A stretch of DNA of 17,367 bases from Bacteroidota bacterium. Its GTDB lineage: Bacteria; Bacteroidota; Bacteroidia; Bacteroidales; UBA10428. The stretch is from assembly GCA_024640925.1 (NCBI GenBank), contig JAHEEB010000009.1, forward strand, positions 1 to 17,367, written 5' to 3'. Below, piece by piece: positions 7,260 to 14,740 of this stretch; the first letter of the stretch is position 1; each line of letters starts with the position of its first letter. Below the pieces are notes generated by a model. That model was not told the origin of the DNA. It ran no database searches and saw only the letters and a program-made list of their open reading frames with translations. A program made the translations under genes and the position numbers.

Positions 7260-8476
7260 TACCTCAATGCATCAATCGGATCAAGATTGGCAGCTTTTCG
7301 TGCCGGGTACCATCCAAAAAATATTCCAATAAATGTACAAACGACAAACGAAAGAATTACGGCTTTAGATTGAATATAAACAGGCCAGCTCATTAAAGAA
7401 CCGACAAGTTTTGCAGCACCTATTCCAAGTAAAATACCTATTATTCCGCCAATAACACTCAGCATAACTGATTCCATAAGAAACTGCATAAGAATATCTT
7501 TACCACGACCACCGACAGACATTCGTAGCCCAATCTCTCTGATTCGTTCAGTTACTGATACATACATAATATTCATAATTCCAATACCACCAACAAGCAA
7601 AGAAATACCAGCTATGGCACCAAGAAGAATAGTAAGAACATCACTAATTGAACTAAAGGTTTTAATTAATTCGCTCTGCGAACGAATTGTAAAATCATTG
7701 TCATCGCCTTCTTTTAACTTGTGCGATTGACGAAGTGCACTCTCCATTTCATCGTATGCCTGCGAAGCTTTATCTTCGCTGGTAGCAGATGCTAGTATCG
7801 ACTGAATATGTGTGATTGCCAATATTCGTTTTTGAACAGTAGAATAGGGTGCAATAATAATATCGTCCTGATCCTGGCCAAAAGTATTCTGTCCTTTCTC
7901 TGACAATACTCCTATAATTTTTATCGGAATGTTTTTAAACCTGATAGTCTGTCCTATCGGATCGTATGTATCACTACCAAAGATATTTTTAATAACCGTT
8001 TTTCCAACAAGACAAACTTTTGCATAGCTTTTAATTTCCCTATCGGTAAACATACGGCCAGTAGCAACACTTATTTTCTTAATTCCCAGATAATCCTCAT
8101 CAACGCCATAAATGGTAGTGGGAGCATTTTCTGAGCCAAAAATAACCTGTCCGGAACCTCTTACTTCAGGAGATACCATAATTATCGAAGGACATTCTTT
8201 TCGGATTGTCTGAATATCTTCTAACGTTAGAGATTTTGCGCTTGTATTTCCCATTTGGACTCCACCACGCTCCTGAGAACCAGGCATAACAAAGAGCATA
8301 TTTGTACCCATGCTCGACACCTGATCCTGAATACTGCGTTTCGAACCTTCTCCAATTGCAAGCATGGCAATTACCGAAGCTACTCCAATAATTATGCCCA
8401 GCATAGTCAGAAATGCTCTTACTTTGTTTCTTCGTAAAGCATTCAATGCTATTTTGGTAAGATTTGTATAATTCAT
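7253..8476 (-). CDS. MacB-like ABC transporter permease
   Basis: The 407-residue product has the FtsX/MacB permease layout. It has an N-terminal cytoplasmic helix, TM1 (about 21-42, AFLTMLGIIIGVASVIAMLAIGEG) and a large periplasmic MacB_PCD domain (about 43-275). Three C-terminal transmembrane segments follow (about 276-306, 326-358 and 372-392), with the conserved ERIREIGLRMSVGGRGKDIL loop after TM2 and the end motif WYPARKAANLDPIDALRYE. Unlike E. coli MacB, the ATPase is a separate protein encoded immediately upstream (29-bp gap). MacB-type pumps are mechanotransmission machines that drive efflux of macrolides, peptides or siderophores through a TolC channel. The substrate is not predictable here. 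The stop codon lies inside the last heptamer of the adjoining repeat array. Confidence 0.93.
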   Translation of the reverse strand: MNYTNLTKIALNALRRNKVRAFLTMLGIIIGVASVIAMLAIGEGSKRSIQDQVSSMGTNMLFVMPGSQERGGVQMGNTSAKSLTLEDIQTIRKECPSIIMVSPEVRGSGQVIFGSENAPTTIYGVDEDYLGIKKISVATGRMFTDREIKSYAKVCLVGKTVIKNIFGSDTYDPIGQTIRFKNIPIKIIGVLSEKGQNTFGQDQDDIIIAPYSTVQKRILAITHIQSILASATSEDKASQAYDEMESALRQSHKLKEGDDNDFTIRSQSELIKTFSSISDVLTILLGAIAGISLLVGGIGIMNIMYVSVTERIREIGLRMSVGGRGKDILMQFLMESVMLSVIGGIIGILLGIGAAKLVGSLMSWPVYIQSKAVILSFVVCTFIGIFFGWYPARKAANLDPIDALRYE

Positions 8477-8505
8477 TTTAATTTTCTTTTAATTGTTGAA
8501 GCAGA

Positions 8506-9255
8506 TTATTCGAACGAGTTATTTACAGGTATCTCAGCAAGCATAGCCAGAGCGCTGGCAAAGTCCTTAACCTCTTGTTCGCGGATGATATGCCCATCAC
8601 GACAAACAATATTCCGTTTGGTAAACCTGGCAATATCAGGCTCGTGTGTTACAAAAACAATCGTTTTCCCTTTTTCGTTCAGTTCCTGAAACAGTGACAT
8701 CACTTCATATGATGTACGAGTATCGAGATTTCCGGTGGCTTCATCGGCAAGTATCACAACCGGGTCGTTAACCAGAGAACGGGCTATTGCCACACGTTGC
8801 TGCTGACCCCCGGAAAGCTGATTGGGGGTATGATGCATTCTATCAGCAAGTCCAACCGATTCAAGTGCATGTATAGCCAGCTCTCTTCGCTCTTTTGCTT
8901 TTATATTCTGGTTATAATATAGCGGAAGTTCTACATTTTCAAGGGCTGTTGTACGGGCCAGAAGATTATAAGACTGGAAAACAAATCCAAGTTTCTGGTT
9001 ACGAAGTCTTGCAAGCTGGTTCTTATTTAGATCAGCCATTGCAACTCCATCGAGAATATATGATCCGGAAGTAGGTTTATCGAGGCAACCCAGAATGTTC
9101 AGCATTGTCGATTTACCTGAGCCACTTGTCCCCATGATGGCTACAAAATCTCCTTCCTCAATATCAAGGTTAATTCCCCGCAAAGCATGCACCGTAACCT
9201 CTCCAACATGGAAATCTTTCCGGAGATTGCGTACTTCAATGATTTTCTTACCCAT
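8506..9255 (-). CDS. MacB/LolD-type ABC transporter ATP-binding protein
   Basis: This 249-residue nucleotide-binding subunit has all motifs intact: Walker A GTSGSGKST (42-50), Q-loop Q94 (FVFQSYNLL), signature LSGGQ (147-151), Walker B VILADEATGNLD (D171, E172 catalytic) and H-loop H204 (FVTHEPDIA). The sequence is of the FtsE/LolD/MacB type. The extra C-terminal tail (about 222-249, ending NNSFE) is longer than in LolD. It sits between the adaptor gene (22 bp upstream) and the permease gene (29 bp downstream), so it powers that permease. A LolCDE lipoprotein-release role is unlikely given the adjacent adaptor and TolC-like genes. Confidence 0.95.
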   Translation of the reverse strand: MGKKIIEVRNLRKDFHVGEVTVHALRGINLDIEEGDFVAIMGTSGSGKSTMLNILGCLDKPTSGSYILDGVAMADLNKNQLARLRNQKLGFVFQSYNLLARTTALENVELPLYYNQNIKAKERRELAIHALESVGLADRMHHTPNQLSGGQQQRVAIARSLVNDPVVILADEATGNLDTRTSYEVMSLFQELNEKGKTIVFVTHEPDIARFTKRNIVCRDGHIIREQEVKDFASALAMLAEIPVNNSFE

Positions 9256-9277
9256 AATTTGTTCTTTTTATAATAAA

Positions 9278-10564
9278 TTACTTGGTGCTACTTTTTTTAT
9301 CCTGTGGTGGTTTAGGCATAAACGGACTGCTTGCTGTTCCAGTACTTGTGGTGCTGCCACTGGTTTGGGTCATGGTAAGCACTACTTCTTCACCTTCCTT
9401 CAGTCCTTTTTTAATTTCCATCTTAGTTCCGTCACTAACACCTGTTTCGATTTCTACCGGTCTTAATAATTTATCTGATTTGACCCATACTTCAATCTTG
9501 GATTCATCAGATGCGGTAGCTTGAGTAGCAGCCGTATTACCATCTGCAGTTGGCGAACCTTGTTCACTAACAGCAGTCTGGGGTACCTTAGGAGGTTCAG
9601 GCATATCATCTTTCGACAGAGTACTCATATAACTTGCCATTATTGAATTATCTGGTTTAAAACGAATGGCTTTATATGGAACAAGCAACACATTTTCGGC
9701 ATTCTCAACAACTACCGATATGTTAGCTGTCATTCCAGGCATAAGCTTCTTTTCCGGATTCTGAGCTTCGACAATAACCGTATAGGTGACAACATTCGAG
9801 GTTATTACTGGTTCAAGACGAATCTGGGTAACCTTTCCGTTAAAACTTAAATCAGGAAAAGCATCTACAGTGAAACTAACATCCTGCCCGTTCTTCACCA
9901 TTCCTATGTCTGCCTCATCAATATTTGCCTCTACCTGCATCTGGGTTAAATCTTTAGCAATACTGAACAATGTTGGTGTACTAAAACTTGCAGCAACAGT
10001 CTGCCCCTCATCAACAGCCCTGTTAAGCACAACACCGTCAATTGGCGAATAAATAGTTGCATAGGAGAGGTTAATACGGGCCTTATCGTAATTCGACTGA
10101 GAATTTTTCACTGTAGCCTGAGCCCTGGAGTAATTATACAAGGCTAAATCATAATCTGTTTTTGCAACCAGATTTTTATCAAACAAGGCTTTAATTCTAT
10201 CGAAATTCGATGTTTGATATAGCAATTCTGCTTTAGAATCATCGAGAGATGACTGAGCAATTTCAAGCGAAGCAAGCAATGGGGTTCTATCTAATTCAGC
10301 CAGAACCTGTCCCCTTTTCACTGCCGAATTGAAATCGACATATATTTTGCTTATTACACCAGAAACCTGTGTGCCCACATCAACCGTCTTTAAGGCCTCA
10401 ATTGTACCGGTTGCTGTGACTTCATTTTTCACATTTCCTTTCACAACTTTGCTGGTCTCAAAAACAATTTCAGGGGTCTTGTTTTTACAAGACCGCATTA
10501 GTATTACAACTACCAGTATAACTGCGATTGCTGAAAGACTAATAACTATTTTTTTCTTTGTCAT
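9278..10564 (-). CDS. efflux membrane-fusion protein (MacA/HlyD-type adaptor)
   Basis: The 428-residue periplasmic adaptor is anchored by one N-terminal transmembrane segment (about 7-25). It has the first half of a barrel-sandwich (lipoyl) domain (VDVGTQVSGVISKIYVDFNSAVKRGQVLAELD, about 61-92), a short alpha-hairpin (about 96-165), the second lipoyl half (ATIYSPIDGVVLNRAVDEGQTV), a beta-barrel domain (about 205-285) and a membrane-proximal domain. The Cys at 26 is not in a lipobox. A polar, Pro/Ala/Thr-rich insertion (about 315-355) interrupts the membrane-proximal domain, and the C-terminus is Ser/Thr/Pro/Lys-rich; both look disordered. It bridges the ABC permease to the TolC-like channel encoded 36 bp upstream. 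Confidence 0.93.
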   Translation of the reverse strand: MTKKKIVISLSAIAVILVVVILMRSCKNKTPEIVFETSKVVKGNVKNEVTATGTIEALKTVDVGTQVSGVISKIYVDFNSAVKRGQVLAELDRTPLLASLEIAQSSLDDSKAELLYQTSNFDRIKALFDKNLVAKTDYDLALYNYSRAQATVKNSQSNYDKARINLSYATIYSPIDGVVLNRAVDEGQTVAASFSTPTLFSIAKDLTQMQVEANIDEADIGMVKNGQDVSFTVDAFPDLSFNGKVTQIRLEPVITSNVVTYTVIVEAQNPEKKLMPGMTANISVVVENAENVLLVPYKAIRFKPDNSIMASYMSTLSKDDMPEPPKVPQTAVSEQGSPTADGNTAATQATASDESKIEVWVKSDKLLRPVEIETGVSDGTKMEIKKGLKEGEEVVLTMTQTSGSTTSTGTASSPFMPKPPQDKKSSTK

Positions 10565-10600
10565 GATGATATATTTTTATCGTTTTTTTCAATATAAAAT

Positions 10601-11938
10601 TTAAAATGCAAGCGGTTTTCCTGTATAAAAGTCAATTGTTTTATAACTAAAAATAAGATTGTATTTTGCCTGAAGCAGGTTATTTTCAGCTACAATAAGA
10701 TTCGTTTTCTGAACTGTAAAATCCACAGAACTCATAAGTCCGATATTGAATTTCTCAAATGCAAGCATATATGACTCTTTGGCTGAATTATACTCTTCTA
10801 ATCCAGATTCATACTGTTTTTCAGCTGACAATACATCTAAACAAGCCTGCTCAATTGACTTGCGAAGATTATCTTTTGTATCTACGGTATTCAACTGGGC
10901 TGAAGAACCCTGAATCCTTGCAATTTCAACACTTGATTTGGCAGAACGGTTTTGATAGATTGGAATAGATAAAGTAAGTCCTACCGAAGGAGCCAACCCA
11001 TTTTGAAACTGAGTACCATAAGCCAGTTGGGTATATTTATTAGTATAACTGGTATTTAATCCGCCATCGAGCATTAGTTTAGGATAATAAGCTGCCTTTG
11101 CAATGTCGATATTTACCTGTGCACTTTGTTCATTTAAAAAGGCGCTTTTAATCTGAGGTTTATTTTCAAGGGCCAACGAATAAACACTATCGGCTAAAGG
11201 ATTCACAGATATAATATTTGCAAGGTTAATATCTGCCGTATCAACAGAAAAACTTTCGTCACCCGGAAGTTGCATAAGCTGCATCAAAGAAAGCCTGTTA
11301 ATTGCCAGGTTACTTTCGGCACTCGCCAGTGTACTTTTTTCGCTGGCTAGCTGCGATTTAATCTGTAAATAATCCAGTCTTGAAACAGCTCCCAGTTTCA
11401 TACGTTCTTCCGCAAGTAATACTTGTTCTGCTGTAGAATTCACCTGGTTCTTACAGTTTTCTACCTGATCAATAGAATACAAAACCTGCATGTAAGCTTC
11501 AAGAATACTCAATGAAACACTCTCCCTGGTAGTTTCCAGATCCATTTGTCCGGCCTGGTAATTAATCTGTTTTTGTTTTATGGTGTTATTTACCTTAAAT
11601 CCATTGAACAGAATTATTGACGCATTAACCCCATAATTAGTACCATTTGATCCTTCATAATCACCATATTCCATGTTTGTCTGATCAAGTGGTTTGTTCC
11701 AGTTAAAATTCTGGCTAACAGAAGCATTTACAGAAGGGAACCTTTCGGCTTTAACTTGTTGCACACTGACCCGGTTTATCTCACTGGTCAAGGTCCCTTG
11801 TTGAACCTGAATATTTTTTAAAAGTGCATAATCGATACATTGCTTCAGCGACCAAAGGCTATCCTGAGACTGTGTTTGTGCCTCTGCCTGGTGTACTAAA
11901 AAAATGCTAATAACAAATGATATGAATATAGTTCTCAT
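10601..11938 (-). CDS. TolC-family outer-membrane efflux channel
   Basis: This 445-residue protein has a signal peptide (1-20, cleavage after QAEA) and two outer-membrane-efflux repeats. The first starts SLWSLKQCIDYALLKNIQVQQ; the second is around LADSVYSLALENKPQIKSAFLNEQSAQVNIDIAKAAYYPKLMLDG. Each has long Gln/Ala/Glu-rich helices with the usual ARxxxxPxxxxxxxxxxxx-like pattern (KAERFPSVNASVSQ; KAAYYPKLMLDGG). TolC-like proteins form trimeric channels across the outer membrane and periplasm. As the first gene of the export operon it precedes the adaptor, ATPase and permease. There is no lipobox, so it is not the lipoprotein NodT/OprM type. The substrate cannot be predicted from the sequence. 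Confidence 0.93.
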   Translation of the reverse strand: MRTIFISFVISIFLVHQAEAQTQSQDSLWSLKQCIDYALLKNIQVQQGTLTSEINRVSVQQVKAERFPSVNASVSQNFNWNKPLDQTNMEYGDYEGSNGTNYGVNASIILFNGFKVNNTIKQKQINYQAGQMDLETTRESVSLSILEAYMQVLYSIDQVENCKNQVNSTAEQVLLAEERMKLGAVSRLDYLQIKSQLASEKSTLASAESNLAINRLSLMQLMQLPGDESFSVDTADINLANIISVNPLADSVYSLALENKPQIKSAFLNEQSAQVNIDIAKAAYYPKLMLDGGLNTSYTNKYTQLAYGTQFQNGLAPSVGLTLSIPIYQNRSAKSSVEIARIQGSSAQLNTVDTKDNLRKSIEQACLDVLSAEKQYESGLEEYNSAKESYMLAFEKFNIGLMSSVDFTVQKTNLIVAENNLLQAKYNLIFSYKTIDFYTGKPLAF

Positions 11939-11974
11939 AACCCAATATTAAATTTGAAGTAAAATTATTGGGTT
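11939..11974 (-). promoter_or_regulatory. leader hairpin abutting the TolC-like start codon
   Basis: The 9-bp arms AACCCAATA (11939-11947) and TATTGGGTT (11966-11974) are perfect inverted repeats around an 18-base loop. In the minus-strand transcript the 3' arm ends directly at the ATG (11936-11938), so folding would cover the ribosome-binding region. A weak -7 box (TATCTTTC, 12024-12031, one mismatch) lies further upstream and would place the hairpin in the 5' leader. Confidence 0.4.
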
Positions 11975-12125
11975 TAAAACACCTATAAAAATGGAATCGA
12001 CGGAAGCGTCATTTTTACCGATAGAAAGATAAATAAATAGGACTAGCTATTCTACATTAAGCGAATAGAATATGAAATCTATTTCGATAACAACGAAGCG
12101 GATTTAGAAATCTATTAAAGCAGGG
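11975..12125. other. intergenic region with no gene
   Basis: This stretch separates the end of the isomerase-like gene from the leader of the export operon. It holds the weak -7 box at 12024-12031 (minus strand), a small inverted repeat CTATTC/GAATAG (12047-12052 and 12063-12068) that could help end the upstream transcript, and a 10-bp direct repeat GAAATCTATT at 12074-12083 and 12107-12116. No open frame looks coding. Confidence 0.4.
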
Positions 12126-12416
12126 TCATTTCTCAAACAATCTTCCAAATCCGCTATAGGCATTTAATTCCATAACATCGAACTGAATCATATCAGCTTT
12201 TACAAGAGGCAATTCTGCAAGTATTTTCTCAGCTTCATTAACATCAATACATTCGAGAACAATTACTGCATTTTTATGCTCAGTAAAGTAAATTTCCCTG
12301 ATTATTCCTTTATTGTATAATTGCCATACTACCTGAGCTTCTTCATATAAAAGCATTTGATAATTTTCAGCAATTGATTTATTGGTCTTATCTGTTTCAA
12401 TAGCCAGCAATTTCAT
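12126..12416 (-). CDS. small muconolactone-isomerase-like protein
   Basis: The 96-residue protein resembles the muconolactone delta-isomerase / dimeric ferredoxin-like alpha-beta family. The pattern is a helix with W(Q)LYNKGIIREIYF, then a strand AVIVLECIDVNEAEKILAELPLV, then MIQFDVMELNAYSGFGRLF. I recognise this pattern from small Bacteroidota proteins annotated that way. It begins 11 bp after the PhzF-family gene stop, so the two are surely cotranscribed. No beta-ketoadipate pathway genes surround it, so true muconolactone isomerisation is doubtful; it may be a small-molecule-binding or accessory protein. Family assignment is by remembered pattern only. Confidence 0.65.
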   Translation of the reverse strand: MKLLAIETDKTNKSIAENYQMLLYEEAQVVWQLYNKGIIREIYFTEHKNAVIVLECIDVNEAEKILAELPLVKADMIQFDVMELNAYSGFGRLFEK

Positions 12417-12427
12417 TCGACCAGGTA

Positions 12428-13219
12428 TTATAACAATATTTCCCCTTCAAGAAATACAACACAATTCCCGGTGATTTCAACCTTATCTCCAGTGAGTTTG
12501 CATTGCAGTTTTCCTCCACGAGCTGATAATTGCTCAGCGTGGAGAGGATTACAGTTTAGTTTGTCCACCCAGTATGGAGTTAATGTAGTATGTGCCGAAC
12601 CAGTAACAGGATCTTCAGGTATTCCTGATTGTGGTGCAAAAAATCTTGAAACAAAATCAACATTGTCGCCTGGTGCTGTTACAATAACCCCTCTCCCATC
12701 GAGTTTTGCTATAATACTTAGGTCTGGCGCCATTTCCGAAATATCTGATTGTTTTTCGAAAACGCACATATAGTCGGTTTTACCTCTATATACTTCCATC
12801 GGGGCCTTTTTTAGTCCTTTAACTATCTCATCAGGCACTTTTGTAACTTTTTCGAAAATATCGACAGGAAAAACAAGCGTAAAGCCATCAGATTCGGGCC
12901 TCACCGTTAGCATTCCACTTCGTGGAGAATAAAGATCAAGTTGATCTCCATAATATTCGGTGTGATCGAAAATAATTTTCGCTGATGCAAGGGTAGCATG
13001 ACCACATAAATCAACTTCAACTTTGGGAGTAAACCAACGTATCTCAAAGTTTTCGTCCTTACTCACCACAAATGCCGTTTCTGCTATATTGTTCTCAAAT
13101 GCTATATTCTGCATAAGAGAATCAGGCAACCACTCATTGAGGAGACAAACACCAGCAGGATTTCCTGAAAACATCCTATCGGTAAATGCATCAACTTTAT
13201 AAATTTTTATTCTTTCCAT
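12428..13219 (-). CDS. PhzF-family isomerase
   Basis: This 263-residue protein has the two-lobed diaminopimelate-epimerase-like fold of the PhzF family. The N-terminal signature VDAFTDRMFSGNPAGVCLL is followed by NNIAETAFV, with the catalytic Glu at 47 equivalent to Glu45 of PhzF, then RWFTPKVEVDLCGHATLASA. The second lobe has PEDPVTGSAHTTLTPYW. PhzF itself isomerises trans-2,3-dihydro-3-hydroxyanthranilate in phenazine synthesis, but no phenazine genes are present. Most genomic homologues of this type (YddE-like) have no known substrate. An in-frame GTG 42 bp upstream overlaps the putative promoter, so I start at the ATG at 13217-13219. It is followed at 11 bp by the small isomerase-like gene and preceded at 67 bp by the CoA-binding gene. 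Confidence 0.88.
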   Translation of the reverse strand: MERIKIYKVDAFTDRMFSGNPAGVCLLNEWLPDSLMQNIAFENNIAETAFVVSKDENFEIRWFTPKVEVDLCGHATLASAKIIFDHTEYYGDQLDLYSPRSGMLTVRPESDGFTLVFPVDIFEKVTKVPDEIVKGLKKAPMEVYRGKTDYMCVFEKQSDISEMAPDLSIIAKLDGRGVIVTAPGDNVDFVSRFFAPQSGIPEDPVTGSAHTTLTPYWVDKLNCNPLHAEQLSARGGKLQCKLTGDKVEITGNCVVFLEGEILL

Positions 13220-13227
13220 TATGAAAT

Positions 13228-13258
13228 AAGATATATGATCGTAATTTTTACGAACAAA
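13228..13258 (-). promoter_or_regulatory. candidate phzF-like promoter with embedded dyad
   Basis: On the minus strand TTTG (13255-13258, -33 candidate) is followed after 19 bp by TATATCTT (13228-13235), a two-mismatch -7 candidate that lies 8 bp before the PhzF-family ATG. The spacer contains a perfect dyad, TCGTAA-AAA-TTACGA (13239-13253), placed where a repressor would block RNA polymerase. The dyad is certain; the promoter is tentative. Confidence 0.35.
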
Positions 13259-13286
13259 CACAAGTATCTAAACAATAAGGGAAAAC

Positions 13287-13742
13287 CTATTTGGGGATTC
13301 CTCCAAAAATTTTTGAAATTGTTCTATGGAACTTATGAAACCCAACAACAGGTTCTGCAAACATATAAATGCACTTATTAAAAATAATTTCCTTACCGTT
13401 TTCTTCGGCTATTTTTAATGTATTGTCAGTTTGACTGTTTTGTTGCACCCATATATTCTTAATACCCTTGCTAATAGCCTGACGCAACACATCATCTGTT
13501 TGTCTTTTGGGTGTGACAATCAACAGGCTTTCCACATCAGATGGAAGATCGGAAACAGTTTTAAAACATTTCACCCCATCGATAACTTCGGCTTCCGGAT
13601 TAACAGGAAGTACATCATATTTATTCTTGATTAAATCCTTGAATATGAGATGGCCAAATTTTTTTTCATTACGGGAAACACCTGCAATAGCAAGCCTTTT
13701 CGGTTCAAAGAAACCTGTAATTTGAGCTTTTGTCACTTTCAT
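13287..13742 (-). CDS. CoA-binding domain protein (YccU-like)
   Basis: The 151-residue single-domain Rossmann-like protein is of the CoA_binding_2 family. It opens with FFEPKRLAIAGVSRNEKKFGHLIFKDLIKNKYDVLPVNPEAEVIDGVKCFKTVSDLP, in which the GVSRN loop takes the place of the nucleotide-binding turn. It continues with ESLLIVTPKRQTDDVLRQAISKGIKNIWVQQNS. The family resembles the N-terminal CoA-binding part of succinyl-CoA synthetase alpha, but stand-alone members have no catalytic His loop and no assigned reaction. Length is normal. It is divergent from the lipoprotein gene (99-bp gap) and precedes the PhzF-family gene on the same strand, so a three-gene unit is possible. Confidence 0.88.
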   Translation of the reverse strand: MKVTKAQITGFFEPKRLAIAGVSRNEKKFGHLIFKDLIKNKYDVLPVNPEAEVIDGVKCFKTVSDLPSDVESLLIVTPKRQTDDVLRQAISKGIKNIWVQQNSQTDNTLKIAEENGKEIIFNKCIYMFAEPVVGFHKFHRTISKIFGGIPK

Positions 13743-13772
13743 AGTTCAGTGTTTTTATTAAATGAAACATGG

Positions 13773-13807
13773 TTTGTAGTAAAATTAGCAATTATATACT
13801 TACTTTG
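13773..13807 (+). promoter_or_regulatory. weak promoter upstream of the lipoprotein gene
   Basis: TACTTTG (13801-13807) resembles TAnnTTTG with one spacer base missing. A TTTG at 13773-13776 could serve as the -33 element, but the 24-bp gap is long. It lies in the 99-bp divergent region between the CoA-binding gene and the lipoprotein gene. Confidence 0.25.
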
Positions 13808-13841
13808 ATAACAGAAATCTGCTAAAATTATGTACTTTATC

Positions 13842-14300
13842 ATGAAAAGAATATTTATAAAAGTTTTGCCGGTCCTTTTTATCATACCCCTTCTTACTTC
13901 TTGCGGAAACTTTGAAAATATAAAAATTGGTGAGCCCGAAAGCATAAAGGTTCAAGGGTTTGAGGGCAACTATGTAAAGTTTGATGTACGAATTCCTATT
14001 GATAACCCAACAACACATCGGATACGCATTGAAGAAATCGATCTCAAAGTTACATTGAATGGAAGATATATAGGCAAACTTTTTGTGGATGAGGATATAG
14101 TTATAAAGCCGAAGAGGAAGCAGATGTATGATTTACCTGTAAAAGTAAGAATGTCCAATATCTTGAATACAGCCTTTATAATGATGACCCTGAAAGAAGG
14201 ACAGCATGTGCCGGTTAAATTTGAAGGAAAAATTGTTGCCAAAAGCATGCTGATACGAAAGACTATTGAGATAAACGAAGAAAGAAAAGTTGCAATTTAA
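13842..14300 (+). CDS. LEA14-like lipoprotein
   Basis: This 152-residue lipoprotein has a signal sequence MKRIFIKVLPVLFIIPLLTSC, with lipobox L18-T19-S20-C21, so the mature protein starts at Cys21 and is membrane-anchored. The mature part shows the pattern of the LEA14/WHy beta-sandwich: VQGFEGNYVKFDVRIPIDNPTTHRIRIEEIDLKVTLNGRYIGKLFVDEDIVIKPKRKQMYDLPVKV. Such proteins are small, often periplasm-facing immunoglobulin-like modules of unsettled function. An ATG 12 bp upstream (13830) is in frame, but the second ATG gives a standard lipoprotein signal, so it is preferred. The cupin gene follows 9 bp after the stop, which indicates an operon. Confidence 0.78.
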   Translation: MKRIFIKVLPVLFIIPLLTSCGNFENIKIGEPESIKVQGFEGNYVKFDVRIPIDNPTTHRIRIEEIDLKVTLNGRYIGKLFVDEDIVIKPKRKQMYDLPVKVRMSNILNTAFIMMTLKEGQHVPVKFEGKIVAKSMLIRKTIEINEERKVAI

Positions 14301-14309
14301 TTTTTTAAA

Positions 14310-14666
14310 ATGGAAACAAACAAGAACATTCCTTTTACTGTAATAGATTGGGAAACGGTTGAAAAATCGGAGTTTAAAGGAGAAACAGGTGTTGCCTTTT
14401 GGCAAACTGTTCAATTTAATGGGTTACGAGTTCGGATTGTAGAATATTCAAAGGGTTACCTGGCCGATCACTGGTGCCAGAAGGGCCATATTGTTCATTG
14501 CCTTGAGGGTGAATTTATCAGCGAACTACAAAATGGTGAGAAAATTCTTTTAAAAAAGGGAATGACCTATATTGTAACGGATGATTTGAGTTCTCATCGT
14601 TCCTATTCAGAAAATGGAGTGAAAGTGATGATTATTGATGGAGATTTTTTAAAGAAAAAAAATTAA
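14310..14666 (+). CDS. DHCW-motif cupin-fold protein
   Basis: The 118-residue single-domain cupin belongs to the small family named for its D-H-[CW]-[CW] motif, here D53-H54-W55-C56 in YLADHWCQKGHIVHCLEGEF. Possible metal ligands are His54 and His60, with Glu66 in the usual cupin motif 1 spacing. The N-terminus IDWETVEKSEFKGETGVAFWQTVQF and the C-terminal SHRSYSENGVKVMIIDGDF complete the barrel. Length is normal. The family has no established reaction; sugar or small-molecule binding is only inferred from the fold. It is cotranscribed with the lipoprotein gene (9-bp gap). Confidence 0.82.
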   Translation: METNKNIPFTVIDWETVEKSEFKGETGVAFWQTVQFNGLRVRIVEYSKGYLADHWCQKGHIVHCLEGEFISELQNGEKILLKKGMTYIVTDDLSSHRSYSENGVKVMIIDGDFLKKKN

Positions 14667-14670
14667 ATTT

Positions 14671-14699
14671 TACATAGAAATAAAGTAATGTATTTTTTT
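14671..14699 (+). terminator. weak terminator after the cupin gene
   Basis: A short stem TACAT/ATGTA (14671-14675 and 14688-14692) is followed at once by seven T residues. The stem is only 5 bp and AT-rich, so termination would be inefficient. Confidence 0.3.
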
Positions 14700-14740
14700 C
14701 ATCTTCGGATCTTATAAATAGAAACTAAAATATAATCATT

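Noticed and set aside
8506..9255. ABC ATPase as LolD of a lipoprotein-release system
   Set aside because: The adjacent adaptor, MacB-like permease and TolC-like channel define a tripartite efflux operon instead.
9095..9466. 123-codon plus-strand frame spanning the ABC ATPase and adaptor gene boundary
   Set aside because: It is antisense to the Walker A region and the adaptor C-terminus; the composition is a mirror of those genes.
13220..13261. Upstream GTG start for the PhzF-family gene
   Set aside because: It would put the dyad and promoter candidate inside the gene and add residues not seen in the family. The ATG yields the standard ERIKIYKVDAF start.
13970..14414. Minus-strand frames of about 90 codons opposite the lipoprotein and cupin genes
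   Set aside because: They are Phe/Ser/Ile-rich mirror frames of genes with clear lipobox and cupin motifs.
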